NCBI GenBank assembly: GCA_036346205.1
Contig: JARFJB010000002.1
Location: 5,031,501-5,095,500, forward strand
Source: Vesta saturnalis
Taxonomy: Eukaryota; Arthropoda; Insecta; Coleoptera; Lampyridae
Direction: 5' to 3'
Length of the DNA stretch: 64,000 bases
Under the pieces are notes generated by a model. That model saw only the letters and a program-made list of their open reading frames with translations. It ran no database searches and was not told where the DNA came from. Position numbers and translations under genes: made by a program. Positions 22,237-37,950 of this stretch are shown piece by piece (the first letter of the stretch is position 1; each line of letters starts with the position of its first letter).

Positions 22237-23730
22237 ATGCCGACTTTTATGCACGAATTGCGAAGTTTAAAGCACGAGGAGTGCATAAAAGCCATTCACA
22301 CATGTGTATCATACAATATTCTGACATCTATATTTGGAGTAAATGACGAAGTATACAAGGACATCAACGCATTAACCGAGAACCAACAAGAATTAATGCA
22401 AACAGCAGACCGTCAAACCAAATTCATGCTATCAGCACTATCAACATTTAACAACACAGAAATAAGACTCAACAGACAACTCGAAGGCTTCATGAAGAAA
22501 CTAAACCTGGGACTGGACGCAATATCCACAATGAAAAAATGGTACAAGACCATAGATGAAAACCAGCTAAACTTACACATTCTAAACTCATATCAAATAG
22601 TAAACCTCATCAACGAAATATATAACCATTACAACAAAATCCTAGACGTAGATCGTGGTCAAGGCAGCTTTTACGACCTTATCACTGAAGTCCATATAAA
22701 GGAGCTTGTAACATCAGCATCAACAAAGCTACCATCCAACATACAAATACTAACACGTCCAATAATAAAGATGTCTGTAAAACAAGATGAACAACAAATC
22801 CATGTATCAGGATACTTCATCATTACAGAAATCATGCAGTATGTCGTATTGAAAATAACTCCGATACCACTGAAGATCAAAAACGGGACATATGGGATAA
22901 TAGAAGTAGGAGCTGGAGTCATTACCGTAGAATACAACTCTCAACTCTACTTCCAGCTATCAGACAAAGAACTAAGAAACAGTGTATTCATCGGAAGACA
23001 TACAATGATATGCACACCTACAGTAGTAAACAGCATAGAGCAGAGACCAAATTGTATAATAGATCAACTTATACCAACGAGTGGACAAGAATTCATGCAG
23101 GACATCAATACACAAAATAGATGGAATAATCTGAAACAACTATACATGCCCAACACATGGATGTTCATAACAAAAGATGTGGTCAAAGGAGCAGTAATAT
23201 GGAATGGAGTAAGACAAGACATCACGTTAAACCAAACTGGCATCATCCAAATATCATCAGAGTGCTTAGTTCAAACAAAGCAAAGTATTCTAAGTCCGAC
23301 ACGCCAGGACAGTGTATCAGTAGTTACAAGTTATCACAAACCAGTGCAAATAAACATGGCAGACACAATCTAACACAAAACTCAAGTTAACACCACTCAG
23401 AAGGAAACCATACTAAAGGCAACAGATCAACTAAGTGATTTAAAACAAGAAGAAGCAATCCAACAAGATGTAATCAACACCCACTGGGAGAAGATATCAT
23501 CACATTCCAGAATAAACAGTCTCGCAAGTACAGCAATACTACTAGGAATAGCCCTAGCAATCTGGGGGGCATACAAGGCATGGACAAAAATATATCGAAA
23601 AAAAAAACCCGGAGAAACAGAAGAAGAAAGATTCCAGATGGAACAACTTTACGCCATCCCAACCACCTCGTCGCGGCAGAATGTTCAATCTGCAATTGAA
23701 CATGAACTTTGGGCCCGGCAGAATGTTTAA
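22237..23730 (+). pseudogene. env: Errantivirus/baculovirus F-like envelope (env) gene, 5'-truncated, one in-frame stop
   Basis: The frame runs 378 codons to TAA at 23371-23373, then stays open in the same frame to TAA at 23728-23730. The N-terminal half is the helical region that follows the fusion peptide in F/Env proteins (NALTENQQELMQTADRQTKF, then an LNRQLEGFMKKL heptad segment). A beta-rich middle with several cysteines follows. After the internal stop, about codons 429-449 give a transmembrane helix (STAILLGIALAIWGAY) and a basic cytoplasmic tail. No signal peptide, furin site or fusion peptide is visible upstream, and no gag or pol is nearby. The piece was therefore probably left by deletion or template jumping. 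In intact relatives the protein drives membrane fusion and cell-to-cell transfer. A non-functional copy as sequenced. Confidence 0.75.
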
Positions 23731-23888
23731 TCTTGCATAGATTAAACAGGATATTTTAACAATTTTTTAGTAATAAATTGAGAAATGTAATTAGAATTAA
23801 GACGTAACAATTAAGAAATATGTAAGTAAGTAGAATGAATATGAATCAGGTTAAGTATTACAACAAACATGTTGATACAAATTATTAT

Positions 23889-23936
23889 AAGTACTCTAGC
23901 AAAGTACAGGTCGTAGGTTCAAATCCTACTCGAGGT
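23889..23936 (+). repeat. tRNA-Ala-like SINE fragment (anticodon arm and T arm only)
   Basis: A perfect anticodon-like stem GTACT/AGTAC with loop CTAGCAA (AGC at the anticodon place) is followed by a T arm GTAGG-TTCAAAT-CCTAC (B box). The 5' half with the A box is missing. It matches 62744-62796 nearly base for base, including the following TTTATTTATGTATTTAATAAAATT tail, so this is a dispersed SINE-like repeat rather than a working tRNA gene. Confidence 0.6.
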
Positions 23937-24012
23937 AAACTTTTTATTTATGTATTTAATAAAATTAATAATAATTTTTAATGTTGATACAAAAGTTTGC
24001 AAGGTTGAAATT

Positions 24013-24140
24013 ACACACACACACGCACGCGCACGCGCACGCGCACACGCACACGCACACTCACACTCACACTCACACGCACACTCACACTCACACTCAC
24101 ACGCACACTCACACGCACACTCACACTCACACGCACACGC
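24013..24140. repeat. Compound (AC)n / CACACG-CACACT minisatellite
   Basis: Roughly 125 bp of CA repeats with phased G and T interruptions. The ORFs predicted through it on both strands (His/Ala/Ser and Cys/Glu/Ala repeats) are artefacts. Confidence 0.95.
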
Positions 24141-24247
24141 CAAATACTCAATCTCTCTAATCAGAGAGATTAATAAGCTAAACGTTTCAATTTGAAACAT
24201 TTTTCCGTCCGATAAATAAAATGAATTTTACATTTTAGACAAAAATC

Positions 24248-25774
24248 TCACCTGGATATAATTGATCGTTGTAATTTCTCTTCTAACAGTCCTTCCAGGC
24301 CATTTTCGATATCACTAATATCCAAATCTTGGTCGCAGTAGGGTATATTCTTAAAATTTGGGGATGAATAATCAGAATCGCTAACTATCTTCCTTTTTGC
24401 ACTCTTGATTCTTTATAATTGAACTAGTTTTTCTACTTTTTCAGTATTATAACGCTCTCGGTAATTTTCCGTGGAGACTACAGTAGACATATTTTTTTCT
24501 ATCGCCTAGGAGGATTATTGTCGGGCGTCTTTCGAAAAACTAAAACAGTTTTTGAAAGGTGAGCTTACTATATATCCTTCCTCTTTTTTACGTTTATGTA
24601 AAGTAACATTTATATTTTATCACGGGTCTCAATCATTATAATATTATGGGGTGAACTAGATTCCAAATTATTATAATAATTTGCACTCTAGATCACCTGA
24701 TGTTGAAGGTGCTTCTGTAAGGATTGTCGATATAGATGTATGTGCCGAACAGGAACTGGTGCTGGTGTTAAAATCATCCTCTTCATTACTTTGGTACTGC
24801 GGAAACATGCCTCATTTGACTTTTTCGGCTCCCTTTATAATTGCTAACCACATTTTATATAGAGTCTTGTATTCTAGCCTGCCCAACCGTTCTGACTGCA
24901 TTTGAAATCCCTGTTGAAAATCTTTCAATGGTTCGGGATCTATATGTTTTTCCAGTTCTTCTAAAGTGGTTTTTGATATTTATTTGGATTTAGATATTAT
25001 GAGGTCTGGTACTGAACTATTGGTAACATATTTAGAATAGTCTACGTTTTCTTTTCTAAAAGGAAATAGACCGCATTTACGGAAACCGTTACATATAGTG
25101 TTTTCGGTAGCAAATTTTTCAAAAACACAGGAAAGTACAGTGCCAAAGATGTATTTTTTAATGTTCTTTAGAAAGTTTTCAATTTTCCATTATCTCACTA
25201 AGGCTTTGTATACGATCTTTAATGGTTTAGAAATGGAAACATCGGCGAGTTTAGAAGGTCGTAGTACTAAGTCTGACTTAGAATCTAGCGCAAATCCAGT
25301 CTTGGCTGCGTTAAATATTCTATTCGAGTGTTGATCAATGTCAAAGAGACTTGATTCCTTCAAATAATTCTCAATTTCAGAAAACCATGCTTGAATGTTT
25401 GTTTTTATATATTTAGTTATTAAATCGGCGTGCCCTCTTTCTGATTCCAGGTTTTTTAAAAGAGATTCTTTTCCAGTTGTTAATAATATTTTTTGTCACA
25501 AACAGATTTTGGAGGTGTACAGGAAACTCTTTGTAGGGATATCTAGAATCCACTGCACTAAAACACTTTCTTCTTTTTCAGCAAGTTGAGGTTTAGGACC
25601 TAAATCCTTTTTTGAAACACAACTCTGAAGCTATCGTCGTAAGGTAGAACAGGGAACACCAAATTCTTCGGCAGCTTCTTTTTTGAGATTTCTCTGTTTG
25701 ACTGCATCTACTGCTAGTGTCATTTTTTCATCCTTCCACTTAAAAAACGGTCTCCTCTTTTTCGACTTTTCCAT
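24248..25774 (-). pseudogene. pogo/Tigger-like (CENP-B type) transposase, internally deleted
   Basis: From ATG 25774, the N-terminus has a psq-type helix-turn-helix (AVDAVKQRNLKKEAAEEFGV then PCSTLRR). This is followed in shifted frames by text typical of pogo/Jerky-family proteins, including LYTSKICL, an AWFSEIENYLKE block, a GFRKCGLFPF block near 25070 and an acidic Ser-rich tail ending at TGA 24248-24250. The DDE catalytic core that normally lies between is mostly missing, so this is a deletion derivative with several stops. The mechanism in intact relatives is cut-and-paste transposition at TA sites. Confidence 0.65.
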
Positions 25775-27180
25775 TGTTAAAAGTACCAATAAACATTACG
25801 TTTTAGTAATGGCTACCCTAAGTGACATTGCTAATTTTTGGTTTACTTCTTGTTTCCGTAACGACCACCCCCAGTTAAACCACAGAAAAAAAGATTAAGA
25901 TAAATGTTATATAAAAAACACTAAATGCATTCCATTGATAACCTCAATAATCAATCGGAACTTAGCAACACTGAAAAGTATGCTTTTAAGCTCAAAAAAA
26001 TACAGACACTCGACACAACTTCAGTGGCAGTTAAAATTCAACTAATTCGTAACTAGTCTATTTATGCACGCATGTGCAGCCAATAAGTGTGGAAGCTTCC
26101 GAGTTTTATCCGGAATTTCTCAGTTTTTGTAGGAATTATGTCAAAGAATTATGTTGCCCTTCTACTTTATATAAATGTTTAGGTTTCGAAACTGGAAAGT
26201 CTGGAATAATAATTGTATTTTTAGTACTGTATCACCTCTCGTGAATCATTATGTAGCTTAAAAAGAATAAAATCGACAACATACGAGTGGGTGGGGTAAC
26301 AGTAATGATTGACGTTTTGGCAGTCGCATTAGAACCTACTTATTGATACATAATTTATAATATTATCACAACTTTCTCAAGCACGTTGTTTTGGCGTGGG
26401 GCTGTTACCAAGCAACGTGCTTTTGAAAGCTGTGCTAAAATTATTTCATGTAATTATCAATGCCCATGTGATATTAACAATGAGAATACATCTTTAGTAA
26501 TTACTGCCTGGAACATTCGTTACATGGGTAGACAAATATAAATTACAAAAGGGGAAATAAATGGAAAAAAATTACACAGATCCAAGCAAAACCGGCATGC
26601 CACAAAACAGGCTGATCATCAGGACAATTTTAGCTGTAATGGATTCTAAATGGTAACAAATCTATGATGAAAATCTGAAAGCTGATGTTTATGGTTATAA
26701 ACTAGTAGACCATGTCATGTGTATTTGAACGCTCTGTATATATGTACGTATTTTTTTCCGTTTCATTCTTTTTTTGGTAGTGACTCAGTTTACGCTAACG
26801 AAAATTTTTGTGTTCATCAATGTACAAGTCAAAGTAACAATATATTGTTGATTTTCTAAGTTGTAATGGTTTTCGAGTCAAATTTTTCGTATTGCAATTC
26901 ACATTTTATTTCTGAAATTGGCAATTATATATTTTGTGGATTAATTAATTGAAAATAGGAAATTTTAAAGTTGAATCTAAATTAGTTTTGCTGTAATTTT
27001 TTATAAAGGGTTTCGTTAAAATAAAATGTAGCTGTAGATAAGAAAAGTCCCCATTTAAAGTGTAGGATGAGATCATTCCTTGGTTTGCTTGTTTAAATAG
27101 GGGATGTTGATGGGTTCTATTTATTGCGTTTTAGTAATTGACGCCGTTTTTCTGCCGTAGTATAGTATCTCAATCCTTTA
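25775..27180. other. No recognisable gene
   Basis: AT-rich sequence. The stretch at 25800-25830 (TTTTAGTAATGGCTACCCTAA) may be the 5' end of the adjacent pogo-like element, because a related GTGTGCCAATAATGGCCACC occurs in inverted sense near 21953. Confidence 0.35.
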
Positions 27181-27390
27181 GTGTTAACTAATTATCATTA
27201 TAGTTTAAGAAATAAATCTGTGAACGACAATTTGCACTTGAGTCGTGCACATCGCAGTGTCAGCAGTTTTATTATGTTGAGAAATATGGTGCAATATGAT
27301 GGAGAGGGGAAGAAGCTGTTTTTTTTCACGGTTAATTGGGCGGGAATTCTCGATCTGACTTTCGTGAGTAAGAGATATGATCTGTGAGTT

Positions 27391-27555
27391 ATGGGGCGTG
27401 CCTTTTCCGAATACCTGGAGGAACGTTTGGAGAAGTTGTTGGCGACTAAAAGCACCTGCTTGGTGGATATTTGTGTCGACGTTTATTTATCCCTCCTGGT
27501 TATTTATTCTGAAGTTACGGACCATGGGTCAATTATCGAACATTTCACTAAGTGA
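27391..27555 (+). CDS. Small ORF of unknown function (54 aa)
   Basis: ATG 27391 to TGA 27553-27555. The peptide is amphipathic (AFSEYLEERLEKLLATKS, then a hydrophobic CVDVYLSLLVIY). GC content is higher here (27.2-27.6 kb) than in flanks. There is no homology I recognise; it could be part of a decayed gene or fortuitous. Confidence 0.2.
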   Translation: MGRAFSEYLEERLEKLLATKSTCLVDICVDVYLSLLVIYSEVTDHGSIIEHFTK

Positions 27556-27599
27556 TGTGTTTATTTAAGTGCATCTTAGTGGTGGTTCGAGGTCGCGCT

Positions 27600-31130
<3,531 letters not shown>

Positions 31131-31134
31131 CTAC

Positions 31135-31600
31135 TAATGCTAAATCGATTTATTAGCTCACTTTACAACGTTTGAAAAAATTTCGCAAGATCGGCTATGT
31201 CTGTATTTCGATGTATGTAGGTAATATCCACGATAACTCCAGAACGACAAGACGGACGTACTTCAAATTTCGTATTCAAGCTTGTTTTTATTTCTCTTGG
31301 AGGTGATTAGATTTAGGGAAAAGTTCAGCGGCCTAGAGGGTGGTTTTATTAGGGGCAGTTTTTGGTTTTTATCAATTATTTCTGAAACAGCTGTATATTT
31401 TAAATATATAAAAATACCAACATAGCGATCTTAAACATATAAATCAAACTAAGTCTAAAAATTAATTAAAAAGGACTCAAAATGCATAAATCGTATTATC
31501 AGTATCTTATAGCATATTATGAGCGTGTTAAAAAAGGGGCTGCATAATTATCCCAAAAAAATTATTTCATTTCTTTTAATTTCCACTTTGTAGAAAAATA
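31135..31600 (+). repeat. Dispersed repeat family, copy 2
   Basis: Shares CTAAATCGATTTATTAGCTCA, TTATTAGGGGCAGTTTTTGG, an AAACAGCTGTATATT block and GGCTGCATAATTATCC with 21040-21790, in the same order but without the GT-rich stretch and the duplicated unit. Non-coding. Confidence 0.55.
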
Positions 31601-31803
31601 ATGTTAAAGCTTGTGTATTCGAAATAAAATTGTTCATGATAAACAAACTTAAATATATAAAAGATTACACCTTTGAGTGTAAAGATCGATTCTCCGTTTA
31701 TTGTTTTTATTGAGGATTAATAATCTATTTTGTACTAGAATATACATCTTGAATGGAATATGAAAATGTAAACTTTCACCATTAACACTCATAATAAAAT
31801 ACT

Positions 31804-32034
31804 TATCTTTTTTGGGATTTTTTAATGGTGTACTTTAAATTATACAATCTAAACGTTTCGATAACACTTACAGTTATCTTCGTCAGTAGTCATGTTTGTT
31901 AAAAATTGTTAAAGATGTAGTAAACAATTTTGTCAAATTTGAAAAATTAAAACTGACGAAGATAACTGTAAGTGTTATCGAAACGTTTAGATTGTATAAT
32001 TTAAAGTACACCATTAAAAAATCCCAAAAAAGAT
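31804..32034. mobile_element. Foldback element (84-bp arms, 64-bp loop)
   Basis: The arm 31804-31887 is almost perfectly repeated in reverse complement at 31952-32034. The arms carry ATCTTTTTTGGGATTTTTTA at the outer end and CTTCGTCAGT at the inner end. The loop is AT-rich and non-coding. The high arm identity suggests recent insertion or gene conversion. It would fold into a long hairpin as RNA or single-stranded DNA. Confidence 0.7.
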
Positions 32035-32294
32035 ACGTATTTTATCTTGAATGGAAAATTACAATCAAAACCTTTTGTATTGATGTCAGTTAGAAATAAG
32101 CACACCGCAGCATTCAAAAATAGAATTTGCAACCCGATAAATAGAAGTAATAGATACTAAATTAGCAAAACAATTAAACTAACACCGTCCCCGTAAATTG
32201 ATCTATCTGTTAAAATTGCGCTTTCGGTGTTTTTTAATTTTGTGTGGTACGTGGGTGTATTTTGTTTGTTACTTAGCAACAAAGCGTTACTCGC

Positions 32295-32298
<4 letters not shown>

Positions 32299-32358
<60 letters not shown>
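32299..32358. repeat. (TA)n microsatellite
   Basis: About 30 TA units. Confidence 0.95.
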
Positions 32359-32360
<2 letters not shown>

Positions 32361-33002
32361 AAGTGGTACATTTTTATATCACACGCTCTGTTATTTGCTA
32401 AGAATAATCTTAGAATATTGAAATAATCATAAAATCAATAATTAACTTTAATTAAAATAACTCCCGACGTCCCCGCCAGATTATAGAGAGAACTGGAATT
32501 TCCAAAATACCTCAATGCGATCTCGTCGGCGTTATAGAGGTAGGTAGCGCGGGCTTTCCATCATCTTTATCGTTCTTTCTTCATTATTGTAAAGTTCGAA
32601 GTTGAACCTATTTGAGAGTATGAGGTAAAATAGTAGTTTTAAATTGACTTCAATATAGATACTTGCTCTGAGATTGAATTTGAAAGTGTTTGATTTATTT
32701 TTGCTACTTGTAGTAAAGATTTTTTTTATACTGGTAACCACATATTTAACTTTTAACCGATGAAACTTAATTAGATCGAGAGGGCTCGTATTTATAAAAG
32801 ATCATTTCATTAAATTTCAATCATTGCTGAAAGAACCGTGCTCGTAAAGACGGGCCTGTTACCTTTGTCTATCTTCTAAACCGCACTTCCATCCGAATTA
32901 ATTTTGTTTTAGTACATCTGCTACCGCCGCTATCTCTGGAATTGTCCTCCACTGAGGTACCTGGATCAGTCCGTTCGGAAGTCGTACCGGGGTTCAGGAT
33001 TG

Positions 33003-33048
33003 GCCCAAAGATAATCTGGATTACAGCATATCTTTGGGTGGCGCCCAA
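33003..33048 (+). other. Hairpin followed by tRNA-Lys-type primer-binding-like site
   Basis: CCCAAAGATA and TATCTTTGGG form a 10-bp stem with a loop of about 16 nt. Directly after it, TGGCGCCCAA (33039-33048) matches the primer-binding-site start used by many insect gypsy-type retroelements. The surrounding 32.46-33.1 kb is GC-richer and might be an LTR remnant. No gag/pol is seen nearby, so this is tentative. Confidence 0.25.
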
Positions 33049-34049
33049 ATACGTTTAACCGCCTCGGCCCCGTGAACCGGAAGACGTCCTCGAGTTCAGA
33101 AAATTAAAATATAGTACCCTAACTTATAAACCGAATAAATTTTTCATTCAAACGAGTATCGCTCATCTTGTATTGGTGGAAGCCGACTGCAAGCTGCCCT
33201 TGTAGACCGCAAACCCTTTAACACTCTGTTGGACACACTTGCTACAACCGTCCTGCGCACACCTGCTATACCCGTCCTCTGTTTAGAAAGGCATAACGGT
33301 GACAACCGTCTCGCAAACTATGTAAACGTTACCTAGAATCACTTTAGTGGACACCCTGTAGACAGAATGTAAAATTGGTTGCATACATTTCAGGCTTGTT
33401 AGTTTGTGAAATAGTGATTCGTTGGGCAGTAGCTTGTAGACCGTTACAAATACAACTAGCGTTCCTCTGTTTTTCGTAGCGCGTGTATTTTGATACTGTT
33501 TTTTGTACTGTTTGAGGTAAGTTGTTGATTAATATTAACGCAAGGTGGGGTAAATGCGACATATTTTTGCAGTAATCTTACTTTAACCATTGACAAAAAA
33601 TCAAAAATTGTTTTTCCTCAATTAGCAAAATTTGTGTGAGCTCCTCAAATATTGCTAAGTTAAGTGCCTTATTTCTATTTTGATCAGTTAGAAACAGAAA
33701 AAACTATACATATTTTTTTAAACGATGTTTGTTTGTTACATTTGCCCAAGCAAGCGGGGTAATTGTATTAGGTGGTGACATATCCCCATTACAAGCTCAT
33801 AGTAAGTACCAGTAGGGCAAATGTGAAAGAAAAAACGTTTTTTTTAAAGTAGTAAAGAAGTTTTGTCAGTATCTGAATTAAAAAATTAGATATGAAGTTT
33901 TTTATGAAATAAATTAAATTTCATCTGTACCTTGACTTTTATTTACATGTTACAAAATATGCGTTTTTACATCGCTTAGTAAACTTAAATGTAGGTAAGC
34001 CTTAAGAATAAAATGGTTAACTAAAAAAAGTAAAATATGGACAAAATAG

Positions 34050-35290
34050 TTAAACGTTATAGCCTTGAAACGATAAATTAAATTGAAATAACCCTGTCCT
34101 AGCAAGAGTAGGTTCTTGTAAAATTCTCAGAATATCTTGGCCGGTTATAGTATCAATGTCATCTTTACTAGGCCATGAAAATTTAAAAAACGAACATGAT
34201 TCACGCTTGCTCTGAACTTCTTTAAGGATTATCTCCCAACAATCAAAATCAACGGCGTCTACCACTTGGCCAATAAAGTGTTTCACTGTTTTTTTAGCAG
34301 TACTGAACCAACACCCAAGAATCTACGTCTACAGATTGATTGAAATTCGCTTCGTCTTCCTGTTCACATCGAATATCCTCCAAAAATCTTCATCCTTGTC
34401 TGACTCAGCGTATGATAATGAATCATCATCATTGTTGTCGGTGCTGTCACTATCTACTGATTCTTCATAAATTTTTGTCTTTTTATTAGTTTAGAGTTTT
34501 ACTTTTCCTTTTTTTTTTCCTCTATCTGTTCTAGCACATCAGCTTTAGTCAATACTTCAACACCACCGCCTACCTTGCGACGACTCTGTTTTACAGGTTG
34601 AGAATTATTAGTAGATATTAACATTGTTTCAAATACGTTTGACTGGAACATGATGGCTGATTAACAGAAGCAGTAGATATTACTGGCATCTTAGTTTCTT
34701 TGTTAGCGTTTTTGGTGACACAGTTATCCTGTTGTGCATTTTTCCAACGTTTTAAAGCCCCGGGCAGATTTTTTCTTCTGGTATTACAGTGTTATCGAAA
34801 GGATGTATGCCTGCCTTTCGAAATCCATTTATAATAATGTCTGGATTAATTGCTTTCCATGTTTCACCTACGAATTTGGAGAATATGGCCTTGGGTAATT
34901 TACGTCCTATGTGTTGGCGTTGCCAAGCTATTAGTTTCACCTCCCAGTTAACCTTGAATGACTTGAACACCGAAATCTTTAATTGCTGAAGCAGATGACT
35001 ACTATGAGGTGGAAGTTTGAGGATAATTATATTTCCATTCATTGCTGTTTCGATCACTTGTGCATCAATATCAGTGGAGTGCCCATCATATATGATGAGG
35101 GTAGACCGATTTTCCCCAAGGGTAGGTATTATTGTTTTGATAAAATAGTTGCGAAAGATTTCTGTTTCCATCCACCCCCTTTTTGATGCTGCGTAAGTGG
35201 TTCCTGGAAATCCCGTTTCTTCAGGGGAACACCACTGGTCATTTAATGTGGTGCGAAGTAAATCAAAATAGCCGTAAATTATAAAGGGGT
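34050..35290 (-). pseudogene. pogo-like (DDE_1) transposase, decayed, 3' two thirds
   Basis: Reading leftward, 34752-35171 carries the DDE_1 core region: IIYDGHSTDI (second catalytic Asp in a DGH context), LPPHSSHLLQQL, a VFKSFKVNWE segment and FRKAGIHPFD. Further on, 34050-34286 has the characteristic C-terminus WPSKDDIDTITGQDILRIL. Text just upstream (about 35170-35280) continues the same protein (a CSPEETGF region). The DNA-binding N-terminus is absent; a hAT fragment lies in its place. Several stops and frame changes show it is dead. Confidence 0.65.
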
Positions 35291-35299
35291 CAGTGGCCT

Positions 35300-36206
35300 A
35301 TCTTCGCGCGAACTCTACAGCTTGTGGAATCTTCACGCTTAAATTATGACGTTTTTTAAATTTCTGAAGTATTTCACAATTTGTGTTCTTTTACCTGCGA
35401 TGATTCTAAATCTTTGAAGAGAAAACTATTCAAATGACCGATCAACTATATGCTATTATAGGATAACTGAACGACTCGGAAATTTTTTTCTTCATACTGA
35501 CCATGTTAGCCGCATTATCTGTCAGAATACTGGTAACTTATCTATGCTTTCCAAGAGAACACTGTTTCCATCCTCTGCTATCAAAACGATATAGATTATC
35601 GGCTCATTATGTACATTGGTCCATCCATCTAAGGACATGCAAACAGACTGTCCAGAAAAATTCTTAAAACATAATTTAGTTTTTTCTTCCTCGAATATTT
35701 CATTCAGGAGCGTTGGCGATAACTGAAATCTAGATGGAGGAACGCAAACGGGGTCTTAGCTTTTCGAATTTCACTTATTATTTTCTATCACTCTAAAACT
35801 GAAATTTGTTGCGTAAACGACTTTGGCCATTTGTCCGTCCAATTCTTTCTTGTTATCTTATCCAGTTCGCACAACAAAAGAACCCAAGTAGCCACTACTT
35901 CCATTATTTTCACTTTCACCTACACTTCCCTTTTCACAGTTCTCGCTTCTCTGTTTCTTTTGCAACTGGATAATTTCATTCTGGCTCGTTCTAGGCTGTG
36001 ACTGACAATCACCATGAAGAGTTTCAACATCAATGATATCACTAGTTTTACTTTCACAGATGTCCCAGTGACTTTTTAGTCTGTCCACTGGACCTTACAA
36101 TTTTTTCACACTTTTTACACATTGCTCTGCAAAATAGTTTTCCAACCACTTTCTTTTTTACAAAATGTTGCCAAATACTAAATTCCTTTCTACCCCGGTT
36201 TGTCAT
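35300..36206 (-). pseudogene. hAT-type transposase fragment with BED zinc finger, decayed
   Basis: From ATG 36206, the peptide starts MTNRGRKEFSIWQHF and continues with a BED-like finger: an aromatic FSIWQHF, CKKCEK and a later GHL context. After an interruption, 35520-35700 gives MSLDGWTNVHNEPIIYIVL, the conserved strand of hAT transposases. An open piece lies at 35858-36088. It directly abuts the pogo-like relic, so one probably inserted into the other. Non-functional. Confidence 0.6.
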
Positions 36207-36209
36207 GAC

Positions 36210-37835
36210 TCCAAATGTCTTGGTAGATTACCCACAGAACCAAAAATATTAGTAATAACTAGATTAAATACGTGTCATTTACATAGCTGAACGTTTTCTG
36301 CCAGTTTTTACAAGTTTCAACAATTCCCCAAACTCGCAAAACTGCGTGAACAAAATTTTCACCTTAAGACTTGTCGAGTTTTGCTTCCTATCTGTACTAT
36401 TCCTACCTGCTAGGGTTGCAAAGTTTAATAAATACATTTTATTAGAGTAGAAACTTATAAATTAAACATGTTACCGCGTTTAAACGCCAATGAAATAAAA
36501 ATTTGTGAGATTCTTAAATATCTGCTAATAAGACTAGGAGAAGCATAAAATCTACAAAAATCGTGATGTATAAAGGTATTTAGTTACGTAAATGATAGTT
36601 ATTTTTATTACAAGTGAAACTCTTTCCTGAACTACTAAATGCTTTAAAATAAAAACACATTTTCATTGTTGTATATTCAATAGAAATAAGATTTATGACC
36701 TCACATGCAGTATGCAGAAAATAAAAAAGCTGACCTAAATTTGTAAGGTGGGTATAGTATAAAAATTCTTCTGCTAAATAGCTAAACTAAATATAACTAT
36801 TTGAATCATCACAATTTCAAGAGTAAAGAATAAATGTTATTCTAATTTAATAATTTATATTCTGAATAAAAAAGCATCAGCACAATGAATGAATGCTGTT
36901 TTTTTACCCTATCTTGTTTGTTGCAGTTCTAGTAGTTTTATAGTGGGTTTAATACTTCCATTGTATAGCTTGAAAAATTGCTGACATTAAAAGGTTTTGA
37001 CAGTTAAACGCGAACTTATAACATTTTGCCTATGCAAGGACGTTTATACGTGTAACTGTAAACGTTTAATCGCTGCAACCCTACTGCAAATATTTATATG
37101 CTTAACAAAACAAAATATAAACAGTTAGAATTATTTGAAAATAATATATTAACAAAAACTAATCAAATTAAAAAAAAAAATAAAAAAAAAGATTCTTTTT
37201 AAACAATCGATTTTTTAATTTTTTTTAAGAAGTCATGATTTATATCAACCCTGTCATCCACAGAATTATAGCCGAAATAAGTATTTTCTGCGCTGCAAGC
37301 AGTCCACAAAAGACGGAAGGAGGAGAGAAACCAGATACAGGTGCAAAACATCCCCCACTGTGTTTTGAGTTGTGACATTCTCAAGTGTAAAAGAATTGTT
37401 TGGTATTTTATTTTATTAGAATAAATGATTTTTTTTGTGTTATAAATATGCGGACGGTAATATCCGTCATGTCCTATTATGCAGATATCTGCGTAACGGG
37501 ACAGGGACGGTTACAACCGTCGGTGTTTTTTACAAAGAACACGATATTATTTACTACTTGAAACACCCCCCGGATTTTTAAATATTACTCTTAGATACTC
37601 AAATATCCGTGTGACAAGTTTTGACCGATTTGCAAATCGGGAGTGTCCAGCAATGACCCGGTGATTTGTGTGGTTCAAATTAGAAGACCGACAGGCAGAT
37701 TATTATCATAGACGAATCTATTTTATTAGTTTTGTGTTATTTTCATAAATATAAATAACACATATTGCCACATTATTGCATGCGTTATTTCCGTACCGAT
37801 AACAAGTTTATTCCTCTTGAGACGTGTCTGTGACT
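36210..37835. other. No recognisable gene
   Basis: AT-rich spacer with homopolymer runs near 37170. A GC-richer patch at 37450-37530 contains GGGACAGGGACGG and ACGGTTACAACCGT, the latter a perfect 14-bp palindrome. Confidence 0.4.
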
Positions 37836-37840
37836 AAGCG

Positions 37841-37848
37841 TATAAATA
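37841..37848 (+). promoter_or_regulatory. TATA box of the piggyBac-like gene
   Basis: TATAAATA at 37841 is followed 20-30 bp later by GTGAGCATTTGTG, and the transposase ATG lies 110 bp downstream. This is the arrangement expected for an arthropod core promoter. Confidence 0.45.
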
Positions 37849-37950
37849 CAGCCAGTGAGCATTTGTGTGTTAGTGTCGTAGTAAATATTAAACTTGATGC
37901 TATACTCTAATAAATACCCGACAATTGAAATTTATTATTGAAAGTGTATA

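Noticed and set aside
24013..24140. CRISPR-like regular repeats
   Set aside because: Simple-sequence repeat without spacers, in a metazoan genome.
23919..24200. Cys/Glu/Ala and His/Ser/Ala repeat ORFs
   Set aside because: They are translations of a CA-type minisatellite on both strands.
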